5,494 nt of DNA, taken from the NCBI GenBank assembly GCA_026713285.1, contig JAPOOT010000292.1, positions 1 to 5,494 on the forward strand, given 5' to 3'. The stretch comes from Gemmatimonadota bacterium. GTDB lineage: Bacteria; JAAXHH01. The notes beneath the pieces were generated by a model. The model was given only the letters and a program-made list of their open reading frames with translations, did no database searches and had not been told where the DNA came from. Position numbers and translations under genes: made by a program. This document shows, piece after piece, positions 1 through 5,494 of this stretch (the stretch's first letter is position 1; every line of letters starts with the position of its first letter).

Positions 1-586
1 CACCTTCATCAACTACGTCCGGGACGTGTGCAGCAGCCTGGCCTACCACGGGTTCAAGCGCATCCTGATCATCAACGGCCATGGAAGCAACACCTCGCCC
101 CTCGACCTGGCCGCCCGACTTACCGTCATCGATTTCGAAGGGAAGATTTTGTGCGCCAGCGCCAACCACTGGGGACTGAGGCAGGCAAGGGAGGTGGGCA
201 AGGCGCTACGCGACTCGGACTATGGCGGCACGTCTCATGGAGGGGAATACGAGACTTCACTATACCTCGTCCTCAAGCCCGATTTAGTCGAAATGGACAA
301 GGCCGTGGACAACAGGAGTCCGCTGCCAAACAGTTTCAAGACCGATCTCCTGGCCGGCGGGCATCCCGAGGGGTCCGACGCCCGCATGGTGCCCTACTGG
401 AGTTCGATATCGCCCAGCGGGGTCATGGGAGATGCCACAAAAGCGACGAAAGAGAAGGGAGAAAAGTTCCTGGAGGCGGCCATCAACGGCCTGATCGAAC
501 TGATTCGCGAGTTGCGTCAGACGCCCATACTGGAGCGGCGCGTCCAGCACGGCGATATTCCCGACACGAAATGGAAGATGACCTGA
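1..586 (+). CDS. Creatininase family protein (5' partial)
   Basis: Metal-dependent amidohydrolase of the creatininase family, which includes creatinine amidohydrolase, the mycofactocin peptidase MftE and formamidopyrimidine deformylases. It is probably cytoplasmic. The reading frame is open from base 2 to a TGA at 584-586, giving 194 visible residues. The gene runs off the left edge; the GTG at 26-28 is an internal Val codon, not a start. Visible hallmarks are the NGHGSN motif at 74-91, preceded by a hydrophobic strand (RILII), whose His is a metal ligand in this family, and the SHGGEYETS motif at 233-259, which matches the family's HAGExETS active-site signature. Family members are usually about 240-260 residues, so some 50-70 N-terminal residues, carrying the first metal ligands (an ExH pair and an Asp in creatininase), lie outside the window. 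The gene converges on the dioxygenase gene at 677. The substrate cannot be assigned; family membership is secure but creatinine itself is only one possibility. Confidence 0.9.
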   Translation, partial: TFINYVRDVCSSLAYHGFKRILIINGHGSNTSPLDLAARLTVIDFEGKILCASANHWGLRQAREVGKALRDSDYGGTSHGGEYETSLYLVLKPDLVEMDKAVDNRSPLPNSFKTDLLAGGHPEGSDARMVPYWSSISPSGVMGDATKATKEKGEKFLEAAINGLIELIRELRQTPILERRVQHGDIPDTKWKMT

Positions 587-611
587 ACTGAGGCGTGCGC
601 GCAGCGAATAC

Positions 612-635
612 CCAGTGTACTGCCACGTATACTGG
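612..635. terminator. Weak stem-loop between convergent genes
   Basis: CCAGTGTA (612-619) can pair with TATACTGG (628-635) through eight pairs, one of them G-T, around an 8-nt loop. It sits in the 90-bp gap between the stops of two convergent genes, where a bidirectional terminator is expected. Neither strand has a run of T after the stem, so it is not a canonical intrinsic terminator. It may be a processing or Rho-dependent end, or chance. Confidence 0.25.
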
Positions 636-676
636 CCGTTCATTCTAACTGGTTAGTCGACGAACGAGTTGCGAGA

Positions 677-1513
677 TCAGCCCCTTGACGGTTCGCTCAT
701 GCGTTCCCTGGCCTGCCGGCTCAACTCCGGCAAGTGATCGTCGTTGGCCATGACCTGCTCCAGGTGACGCTTGCGATCCAGAGAAGCGGTGCGGATCATC
801 GCCTCACCGTATGCTTCGTCCAACCAGAAACGGGCACCGCCGCTGATGTAATCGCGCAGTTCCTGGAGGCGATGTTCGGGATAGCGCTGACACAGGTTCA
901 TGGTAAACATGCGCCGGTGCGTTCCGCCGCCGAACGCGGCATGCTTGGTGTTGTGGTTAAAGCAGACGATGTCGCCCGCCCGAGTCTCCAACGCCATCGC
1001 CGGCACATCCCGCGGGTCCGTATCCCACAAGGACGAACTCTCTCCGACATGCTGTTGCAACGCGTCCGCATAGACATCATCCCGCTTGTGGCTGCCGGGA
1101 ATGACCCGCAGACAGCCGGTGTCCCGTTTTAGATCGTCCAGGTAAAAGGCGATCTTTATGTGCAGTGTTTCCGGGTGCCATCCATCGGAGTGCCACCGGG
1201 TATCTCCAGCGTAGTAATTCCCATCGCTGCCCATATAGTTGAAATTGTCGCCCAACAGACTGGTCGCAATCCCCCTGATCCGGTCGTCGTCCAGCAAGCT
1301 GGAAAGCCGATCGTGCTGGTCAATGAACGGCACTATACAGGAACGCTCCTTGCCGTCGTGGGGCCGCCCGTGATGGCCGCCCCCGCGACTTGCCCAGACC
1401 TCCTCGAAGTCGTTGATGATCTCGTCGATACGATCATCAAGCAGACCTGGAAACCCCAGGTATCCGAACGTGTCAAAGAAGGATAGTTGCTGCGCATTCA
1501 GTTGATATCCCAT
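677..1513 (-). CDS. Phytanoyl-CoA dioxygenase (PhyH) family Fe(II)/2-oxoglutarate-dependent oxygenase
   Basis: Predicted cytoplasmic non-haem iron oxygenase that couples 2-oxoglutarate decarboxylation to hydroxylation of a small molecule. The 278-residue product has the whole PhyH core. The iron-binding HxD is WHSDGW, with His108 and Asp110. Next comes the strand FYLDDL, followed by GCLRVIPGSHK at 133-143, a strong PhyH signature. The distal iron ligand is His191 in TKHAAFGG. Arg200/Arg201 in HRRMFTMN is placed to bind the 2-oxoglutarate carboxylate. Length is normal for bacterial members such as ectoine hydroxylase, but nothing marks it as that enzyme. The ATG at 1513-1511 is chosen because AGGAGT (1526-1521) lies 7 nt upstream; an in-frame TTG at 1519 would leave only 1 nt of spacing. 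It is the last gene of the minus-strand run, 85 bp after the acetyltransferase stop, and converges on the creatininase-family gene. Bacterial PhyH proteins hydroxylate many substrates, so the target is unknown. Confidence 0.92.
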   Translation of the reverse strand: MGYQLNAQQLSFFDTFGYLGFPGLLDDRIDEIINDFEEVWASRGGGHHGRPHDGKERSCIVPFIDQHDRLSSLLDDDRIRGIATSLLGDNFNYMGSDGNYYAGDTRWHSDGWHPETLHIKIAFYLDDLKRDTGCLRVIPGSHKRDDVYADALQQHVGESSSLWDTDPRDVPAMALETRAGDIVCFNHNTKHAAFGGGTHRRMFTMNLCQRYPEHRLQELRDYISGGARFWLDEAYGEAMIRTASLDRKRHLEQVMANDDHLPELSRQARERMSEPSRG

Positions 1514-1598
1514 AACCAATACTCCTATGAACTCAGTGATCTTCGCCGTGTGGTTGACGCTCGATTTTTTCGCTAAATGGCGCTATGCAGGCACAGGG
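1514..1598. other. 85-bp gap between the acetyltransferase and PhyH genes
   Basis: The gap holds a ribosome binding site for the PhyH gene and a run of six T on the plus strand (1565-1570), which is six A in the direction of transcription. A 5-bp direct repeat CGCTA occurs at 1571-1575 and 1581-1585. I see no hairpin followed by T in the minus direction, so no intrinsic terminator separates the two genes. I also see no convincing -35/-10 pair. Readthrough from the upstream operon is the simplest reading; a separate weak promoter cannot be excluded. Confidence 0.5.
1521..1526 (-). promoter_or_regulatory. Ribosome binding site of the PhyH gene
   Basis: On the minus strand the sequence reads AGGAGT, 7 nt before the ATG at 1513. 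The spacing is optimal for this ATG and too short for the in-frame TTG at 1519, so it decides the start. A strong independent site means this gene need not be translationally coupled to the acetyltransferase gene before it. Confidence 0.8.
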
Positions 1599-2480
1599 TC
1601 AGCTTTCGGCATGTCCTGCCGCGTGTTCAAAATTGAATTCCAAAGTATCGCCTAAAGGTACGTAACCGACCCTCGGATAGATGTGGTTGGAGGTCGGATT
1701 CGCCAGATCGGTAAACAGGCTACAGAACTTGTACCGTCCCGCAAGCAATTTCTTCGTCAACAGGTAAACGCACGAAGTCGCGTAGCCCCGACCGCGGCGT
1801 TCCGGTGGCGTGTACACCAGCGAGATCACCGTGCCGTGCTTCATGGGCCGGGATTCCCTGGCAATCGATTCCGGTCCCTCATGGTCCCAGACGTACAGAT
1901 TCCTTTCACCAATGTACTTCCTCGCTTTGTCCATCGCCTTGCCGGGATCGGATTCTTCTCCTAACGCTTCCCGGGAGAAGCCCTCGATCCACTCCGACAT
2001 TAACGGAAGGTCCTCCATCCCGGCCCGGCGCATGCGGCCCGGCGCAAGGGGCACGTCGACAACACTGCGCGCCTCGAATACCCGCAACCGAGTGGAAATC
2101 GTTGCGGCAAGCCCGGGGATGGCTTCTGACCAGCAATCCGCGAAACACAGTGATTCCCGTTCCGGTCCGACGACGCCGGGAACCATCATTTGATTGCTCC
2201 GCAGGTGTTTGACAAGCCGGTTCACGGCCGCTTCGATTTCAGTATCGAACCTGCTCAGGACGATTTTACGCGGTGGCGTCCTGACCGCTACGCCGACGGG
2301 GTTGCCGTTTTCCAGTATGCTCAGGAGCAGCGGTGGATCGTCGCCGAAGTACCGATGATCCCTGGCCAGCGTATGCGCCAGGCCCAGAGGCAGGTTGTTC
2401 TCGCTCTCGCGTAATTCCAGGCAGGGTCCGGAAAGCACGAGGAGTTCTTGCGCGTGATCATGTTGCACGATCTCATACAT
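1599..2480 (-). CDS. GNAT family N-acetyltransferase
   Basis: Predicted cytoplasmic acetyl-CoA-dependent acyltransferase of 293 residues. This is about twice a minimal GNAT domain and typical of the two-part predicted acetyltransferases related to COG3393. Residues 1 to about 140 form a divergent N-terminal half, with hydrophobic strands such as PLLLSILENG near 50-59. The C-terminal half carries the recognisable GNAT core: strand TVISLVYTPPE (217-227), then the acetyl-CoA pyrophosphate loop RGRGYA (229-234, fitting R-x-x-G-x-A). Then come a helix, CSLFTDLANPTSNHIY (253-268) and RVGYVP (270-275). The last two blocks are characteristic of this subfamily. The start ATG at 2480-2478 follows GAGG at 2490-2487, and that GAGG overlaps the TGA stop of methyltransferase B (2492-2490), so the two genes are probably translationally coupled with 9 bp between them. 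The acceptor amine is unknown; a small molecule, perhaps one made by the neighbouring methyltransferases, is an inference from context. Confidence 0.9.
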   Translation of the reverse strand: MYEIVQHDHAQELLVLSGPCLELRESENNLPLGLAHTLARDHRYFGDDPPLLLSILENGNPVGVAVRTPPRKIVLSRFDTEIEAAVNRLVKHLRSNQMMVPGVVGPERESLCFADCWSEAIPGLAATISTRLRVFEARSVVDVPLAPGRMRRAGMEDLPLMSEWIEGFSREALGEESDPGKAMDKARKYIGERNLYVWDHEGPESIARESRPMKHGTVISLVYTPPERRGRGYATSCVYLLTKKLLAGRYKFCSLFTDLANPTSNHIYPRVGYVPLGDTLEFNFEHAAGHAES

Positions 2481-2489
2481 GAAGCAGCC

Positions 2490-3200
2490 TCAGGGTAGTT
2501 CGTACCTGATCCACCACCAGTAGTTTCCGATATGCACCTTGAGGTTCTTCGACAGGGGTTCGAATATGCGCCTGAATTCGTCTTCGGTCGGATCGTTCTC
2601 GACCATGACATATTCGGAGCCATCGGACAGCTGCCGTGTCATGAACTGGTCAGCGTGACCTTCAACCCGGAAAAGCCTGCTTACGGCGTCCGGACTCGTC
2701 GGCCGTGATGCTCGCATGAATACGGTGGAACCGCGCTCGAGCCGCCCGTGAAAACCATTCAGAAACTCAGCGTACCTCGAAAAAGGACAGGTATGCAGAA
2801 ACCCAGATGCGAATCCGCCGTCGAAGCGCTCGCCTGAAGCTATGGATTCAAGTTCGAATGCGTCGCCGGCCAGGTAACTTACGTTGGACGGATTTTCGCT
2901 TTCTTTAGCGATGCTCAACATATTGGAAGCGATCTCTACGCCCGTGACAGATACCGCGATCACCGCGATTTCCCTGGTTGCCGATCCCGTACCGCTCGCA
3001 ACCTCCAGCACCCTTCGGCCCCGCATGGCCTCCCGAGATTCCCGGATCATCCTGGCTTGTTCGTCCGGCAGATCAGGCGAGGGTCCCCTGGGGATCCCGT
3101 GCGGCATGTCGCCATGAACCTGCCGCAGGTTGTAATAGGCGATGGTCGCCCGATGCAGGTTCTCCGGTTTCAGCTTTTCAGGTACTGGCTGGATTCGCAT
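2490..3200 (-). CDS. Class I SAM-dependent methyltransferase B
   Basis: Predicted cytoplasmic methyltransferase of 236 residues with a Rossmann-like SAM fold. Motif I, VLEVASGTG (64-72), is the glycine-rich SAM loop. Glu90 in VTGVEIAS ends strand 2, where an acidic residue binds the ribose hydroxyls. Asp113 in LAGDAFE is the usual adenine-contact position, and FDGGFASGFLH (126-136) corresponds to the strand 4 motif. The C terminus is aromatic (NYWWWIRYEL, 226-235), like the final strands of many small-molecule methyltransferases. The N-terminal part (about 1-60) contains a Pro/Gly-rich stretch and probably caps the active site. Two starts are possible: ATG at 3200-3198, 8 bp after the upstream stop, or an in-frame TTG at 3212-3210 that overlaps that stop as TTGA. 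Neither has a clear Shine-Dalgarno site, so translation probably depends on coupling to methyltransferase A; I chose the ATG. The methyl acceptor is not identifiable. Confidence 0.88.
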   Translation of the reverse strand: MRIQPVPEKLKPENLHRATIAYYNLRQVHGDMPHGIPRGPSPDLPDEQARMIRESREAMRGRRVLEVASGTGSATREIAVIAVSVTGVEIASNMLSIAKESENPSNVSYLAGDAFELESIASGERFDGGFASGFLHTCPFSRYAEFLNGFHGRLERGSTVFMRASRPTSPDAVSRLFRVEGHADQFMTRQLSDGSEYVMVENDPTEDEFRRIFEPLSKNLKVHIGNYWWWIRYELP

Positions 3201-3208
3201 AATCTGAT

Positions 3209-3892
3209 TCAATCACGCAGCGTGCCTGTGACGCCGAGGTAAAGCTTGCCGTCGTGCCGCACGGTGAAATCCATTCCGCAGGTCACCGACATTCGGTTGA
3301 AATCGGCCCCTTCGAAGTACCGCTTGTAGATCTCGAATTTTCGTCCGTCATTGAGCGTACGCAACGTGGTCCCTTCCTTGGGCCGCGATCCGCGGTAGCG
3401 GGTCCAGCTGGAGTCCAGAATGAGCATGCAACCATCCGGCTTCATTATGTTTCGCACCTTGTGGAAAAACTGGTCGATCTGGCTGTCCGTAACATGACTG
3501 AGGAAGAAGCCCACCAGGACGGTATCGAATGACCTGTCTTCCAACGGCACTTCAAGGGCATCGGCCTCCACGAACGTGGTGATTGGCTCGACGCCATGCT
3601 CGCTCGCTTTTTCCCTTCCTTCCCGTAGCATGTTCTCCGACTGGTCCACGAGCGTAATCGCCGAACAATTGGGGGCGTAGAACTGAAGCCAGTAGCCCGT
3701 ACCGCAGGGAATATCGAGGATGCTGCCGCGACAGTGGTCTCCAACGAGTTTACCCAACGCCCGGGCCTCTTCCTTGTATAGCTCCGGATCCGTGACCGTG
3801 CCGGGCGGCTTGCCCAGTGTGTAGATCTCGTCGAACTCGGCCGCCCGTTCATCGTAATACTCGTTCATGCTCTGTCGCAGGCTTGGGTTCAT
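3209..3892 (-). CDS. Class I SAM-dependent methyltransferase A
   Basis: First gene of the minus-strand operon, encoding a predicted 227-residue cytoplasmic methyltransferase. The N-terminal YYDERAAEFDEIY (12-24) is a common opening helix of small-molecule class I methyltransferases. Motif I is ILDIPCGTG (58-66), Asp83 in TLVDQSENML is the acidic residue after strand 2, Asp111 in VEADALEVPL is the adenine-region acid, and SFDTVLVGFFLSHV (121-134) is motif IV. KPDGCMLILDSSW (151-163) covers the strand 5 region. It shares only the general fold motifs with methyltransferase B, so a recent tandem duplication is unlikely. ATG at 3892-3890 is chosen; GAGAG lies 8 nt upstream as a weak ribosome site. 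A TTG at 3907 and an ATG at 3868 (just before NEYYD) are in-frame alternatives. The stop TGA (3211-3209) overlaps or nearly touches the next gene. The substrate is unknown. Confidence 0.88.
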   Translation of the reverse strand: MNPSLRQSMNEYYDERAAEFDEIYTLGKPPGTVTDPELYKEEARALGKLVGDHCRGSILDIPCGTGYWLQFYAPNCSAITLVDQSENMLREGREKASEHGVEPITTFVEADALEVPLEDRSFDTVLVGFFLSHVTDSQIDQFFHKVRNIMKPDGCMLILDSSWTRYRGSRPKEGTTLRTLNDGRKFEIYKRYFEGADFNRMSVTCGMDFTVRHDGKLYLGVTGTLRD

Positions 3893-4213
3893 GGATGGTT
3901 CTCTCAAATAATGGTTATCTTGGCGGGCAGATCACACCGATTCGTCGTCAAGGAGATCGGCGTACCAATGACCTGACGGGATTCCGCGTCGAAAGCCATG
4001 TTTTTCACAAGTTCCGATGGGGTCACGGGGTAAAAAGGTAAGGGTAAGCGGGTTTCCCGGTTCTTCTATCTGTCGAGCCGGTCTGTTGTCATCAGTTTAA
4101 AAACAGTAGGATGCGAGTCAAGGACGCTTTTCATTGAGTCAGTAGCACAAGTTCCGCTGAATACCTCATTGAATGCCGGGATGGCAGAAACAGCCCGGAA
4201 AAGGAGATGCACG
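3893..4213. promoter_or_regulatory. Divergent intergenic region with promoters for both sides
   Basis: This 321-bp stretch separates the start of the methyltransferase operon (leftward) from the start of the aminotransferase gene (rightward), so both promoters should lie here. The best rightward candidate is TTGTCA (4086-4091) with TAGGAT (4107-4112), but the 15-bp spacer is short and the match weak. Leftward, TTGACG on the minus strand (3951-3946) is a plausible -35 with no good -10 at 16-18 bp. A small inverted repeat CCGGG (4176-4180)/CCCGG (4194-4198), with a 13-nt loop, lies just before the aminotransferase ribosome site. I see no convincing small gene, RNA or operator. Confidence 0.4.
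4201..4206 (+). promoter_or_regulatory. Ribosome binding site of the aminotransferase gene
   Basis: AAGGAG lies 7 nt before the ATG at 4214, near-ideal spacing. It selects this ATG over an in-frame ATG at 4181, which has no such site, and over later in-frame ATGs at 4265 and 4283. Confidence 0.8.
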
Positions 4214-5494
4214 ATGAGATCGCAAAACGAAGAAAACGACCGTCCCGAAGATAACGACCGTTCCATGGAACGCCCAAATTCCATGGAACGGCGACACTTC
4301 CTGAAAGCCGCCGGCATGACCGCAGGGCTGGCAACGTTCCTCGGTCCCGCTTCCTTCCGGGGAGTCGAGGCGGCGGTAAGCGAGATCTCGGATCTAACGC
4401 CGCGGGAGGCCGCCCGAGACGAAGCGCTCTGGAGCGAAGTCAAGCAGGCCTTTACCGTGAACCGAAGCCTGATCAACCTGGACAACGGCTATACCTGCCC
4501 GTCGCCCCGCGTCGTCACCGAAGCGGTTGTCAGGTACATATGGGAACAGGAACAAGGTCCGTACGGCCTGTACGTTCAAAAGGCCAGAGACCAGGCAGGT
4601 ACCGTGAAGAGGTCCCTTGCGCGCCTCTTCGGGAGCAGTCCAGATGAAATCGCCCTCGTACGCAATACGACTGAGGCGATCAAGACGGTCCTGTACGGCA
4701 TTCCCCTGAACCCGGGCGACGAAGTGCTCACCACGACGCATGATTACCCTTCCATGGTGAGTGTCCTGCGGAACCGGGAGAAGGAGGATGGGATCAAACT
4801 GGTCGAAGTGCCGGCACCCTTTCCCGCCGGGTCTATGGATGAACTGGTAAAGGCCGTCGAAGGCGGCATTTCCCCGAAAACCCGCGTGATCCTCATATCC
4901 CATGTCACGTACACCACCGGCCAGGTATTCCCGGTACGGCGCATCAGCGAACTGGCGCATCGGCACGGTATCGAAGTCGTCGTGGACGGCGCCCACGCGG
5001 TCGGCCAACTGGACTTCAAGGTCTCGGAACTGGGTTGCGATTATTACGGTACGAGTCTGCACAAGTGGCTCAGCGCGCCGAAAGGGACCGGGATGCTGTA
5101 CATGAAACGCGATCACGTTGAGAAGATAGAGCCGTTGTACGGTCCGGCCAGGAGCCGCCGTTACAACCCCAGAACAAGCATGCTGAAGTACGAGTCCGTC
5201 GGAACGCTGTCCCATGCGCCGTTCCTTGCCATCGGCGAAGCCCTCGCCTTCCACAACGCCATCGGATCGAAACGCAAGGAAGAACGGCTCCGGTATCTGA
5301 AGAACCACTGGGCGGAACGGCTTCGGACGCATCCGAGGATTCAAGTATACACGCCGACGGCCCCTGAAATGAGTTGCTGTATTGCCGGGGTCGGGATTGA
5401 TGGGGTCGATCCTACCGGGATGCGAGACTATCTATGGGATGAACATCAGATCCAGACGTCCCGGGGCCGTTACGACAGGACGGACTCCAGCCGG
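4214..5494 (+). CDS. Tat-signal-bearing class V aminotransferase, isopenicillin N epimerase-like (3' partial)
   Basis: PLP-dependent fold-type I enzyme of the class V aminotransferase/cysteine desulfurase/isopenicillin N epimerase group. It is open to the right edge, with 427 residues visible. The N terminus is a Tat signal: twin arginines 26-27 in ERRHFLKAAG, a hydrophobic core at about 32-46, and a plausible cleavage site after VEA at residue 53. This predicts folded export across the inner membrane with the cofactor already bound. Catalytic-domain landmarks in order are LDNGYTCPSP (89-98), GPYGLY (115-120), RNTTEAIKTVL (150-160, cofactor phosphate region), SHVTYTTGQVFPV (229-241), VVDGAHAVGQ (256-265) with Asp258 for the pyridine nitrogen, and SLHKWLSAPKGTG (281-293) with Lys284 as the Schiff-base lysine. 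The last visible part, near HQIQTSRGRY, suggests only some tens of residues are missing. The start follows AAGGAG at 4201. The reaction (epimerase, lyase or transaminase) cannot be told from sequence. Confidence 0.9.
   Translation, partial: MRSQNEENDRPEDNDRSMERPNSMERRHFLKAAGMTAGLATFLGPASFRGVEAAVSEISDLTPREAARDEALWSEVKQAFTVNRSLINLDNGYTCPSPRVVTEAVVRYIWEQEQGPYGLYVQKARDQAGTVKRSLARLFGSSPDEIALVRNTTEAIKTVLYGIPLNPGDEVLTTTHDYPSMVSVLRNREKEDGIKLVEVPAPFPAGSMDELVKAVEGGISPKTRVILISHVTYTTGQVFPVRRISELAHRHGIEVVVDGAHAVGQLDFKVSELGCDYYGTSLHKWLSAPKGTGMLYMKRDHVEKIEPLYGPARSRRYNPRTSMLKYESVGTLSHAPFLAIGEALAFHNAIGSKRKEERLRYLKNHWAERLRTHPRIQVYTPTAPEMSCCIAGVGIDGVDPTGMRDYLWDEHQIQTSRGRYDRTDSSR
4261..4290 (+). repeat. Duplicated 12-bp unit TTCCATGGAACG inside the Tat signal
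   Basis: TTCCATGGAACG occurs at 4261-4272 and again at 4279-4290, an 18-bp period in frame. Each copy contains the perfect 10-bp palindrome TTCCATGGAA and encodes Ser-Met-Glu-Arg, so the n-region reads SMERPNSMERR. A related 9-bp repeat AACGACCGT lies just before it at 4235-4243 and 4253-4261, also at 18-bp spacing. The pattern suggests a small in-frame duplication that lengthened the signal's n-region and supplied additional ATG codons at 4265 and 4283. Confidence 0.75.

Noticed and set aside
284..643. Minus-strand open frame of 119 codons under the creatininase-family gene
   Set aside because: It overlaps the conserved plus-strand coding frame and has no family motif or convincing ribosome site; it is antisense shadow.
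734..1132. Plus-strand open frame of 132 codons opposite the PhyH gene
   Set aside because: The minus strand holds the PhyH iron and 2-oxoglutarate motifs across this span; the plus-strand translation shows no domain.
1565..1570. T6 run as part of an intrinsic terminator in the gap between the acetyltransferase and PhyH genes
   Set aside because: In the direction of transcription it reads as A6, and no stable GC-rich stem adjoins it on either strand.
1554..1579. TTGACG and TAAATG on the plus strand as an antisense promoter between the acetyltransferase and PhyH genes
   Set aside because: The 14-bp spacer is too short for a standard sigma-70 promoter and there is no plus-strand gene for it to serve.
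1805..2212. Plus-strand open frames of 127-135 codons opposite the acetyltransferase gene
   Set aside because: They are low-complexity Arg/Pro/Ser-rich translations opposite a well-supported GNAT gene.
3817..4041. Possible small plus-strand gene of 74 codons reaching into the divergent intergenic region
   Set aside because: About a third of it is antisense to the start of methyltransferase A; it has no ribosome site or recognisable motif, and the remaining part is better explained as promoter region.
4049..4059. CGGG-TTT-CCCG mini hairpin in the divergent region
   Set aside because: It has only four pairs and a 3-nt loop with no T run; sequences this short are expected by chance in GC-rich DNA.
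4394..5344. Long open frame on the minus strand (316 codons) opposite the aminotransferase gene
   Set aside because: The plus strand here encodes a clear class V aminotransferase with all catalytic motifs in order. The antisense translation has no recognisable motif and is rich in Arg, His and Gly, as expected of an antisense shadow in GC-rich coding DNA.

Overview
The window is a moderately GC-rich bacterial fragment (roughly 57% by eye) with closely packed genes, Shine-Dalgarno sites of the usual AAGGAG/AGGAG type, and no RNA genes, insertion sequences or CRISPR repeats that I can see. A Tat-type signal on one gene and a mix of PhyH dioxygenase, creatininase-family and class V aminotransferase genes fit an environmental, probably Gram-negative, uncultivated lineage. 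The sequence does not allow a firm taxonomic call, and that placement is inference.

Layout, left to right. (1) 1-586, plus strand: the C-terminal three quarters of a creatininase-family metal-dependent amidohydrolase, cut by the left edge. (2) 587-676: a short convergent gap with one weak stem-loop. (3) 677-3892, minus strand: four genes in one direction. In transcription order these are SAM-dependent methyltransferase A (3892-3209), SAM-dependent methyltransferase B (3200-2490), a two-part GNAT acetyltransferase (2480-1599) and a PhyH-family Fe(II)/2-oxoglutarate dioxygenase (1513-677). The first three are separated by 8-9 bp or overlap by 4 bp, depending on the start chosen, so they are almost certainly one transcript. 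The dioxygenase follows after 85 bp with no visible terminator and has its own strong ribosome binding site. (4) 3893-4213: a 321-bp divergent intergenic region that must hold the promoters for both sides. (5) 4214-5494, plus strand: a class V PLP-dependent aminotransferase (isopenicillin N epimerase/cysteine desulfurase-like fold) with a Tat export signal, cut by the right edge shortly before its expected C terminus.

How the genes may work together: the minus-strand genes encode two methyl transfers, one acyl transfer and one oxidative hydroxylation. This is a set of small-molecule tailoring activities without an obvious scaffold-building enzyme in the window. The flanking amidohydrolase and the exported PLP enzyme could act on related nitrogen compounds, but only proximity supports that. 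No individual substrate can be read from the sequence. The points most worth a second look are the methyltransferase/methyltransferase/acetyltransferase/dioxygenase cassette, the predicted export of a PLP enzyme, and a duplicated palindrome that places two extra in-frame ATG codons just ahead of the twin-arginine motif.
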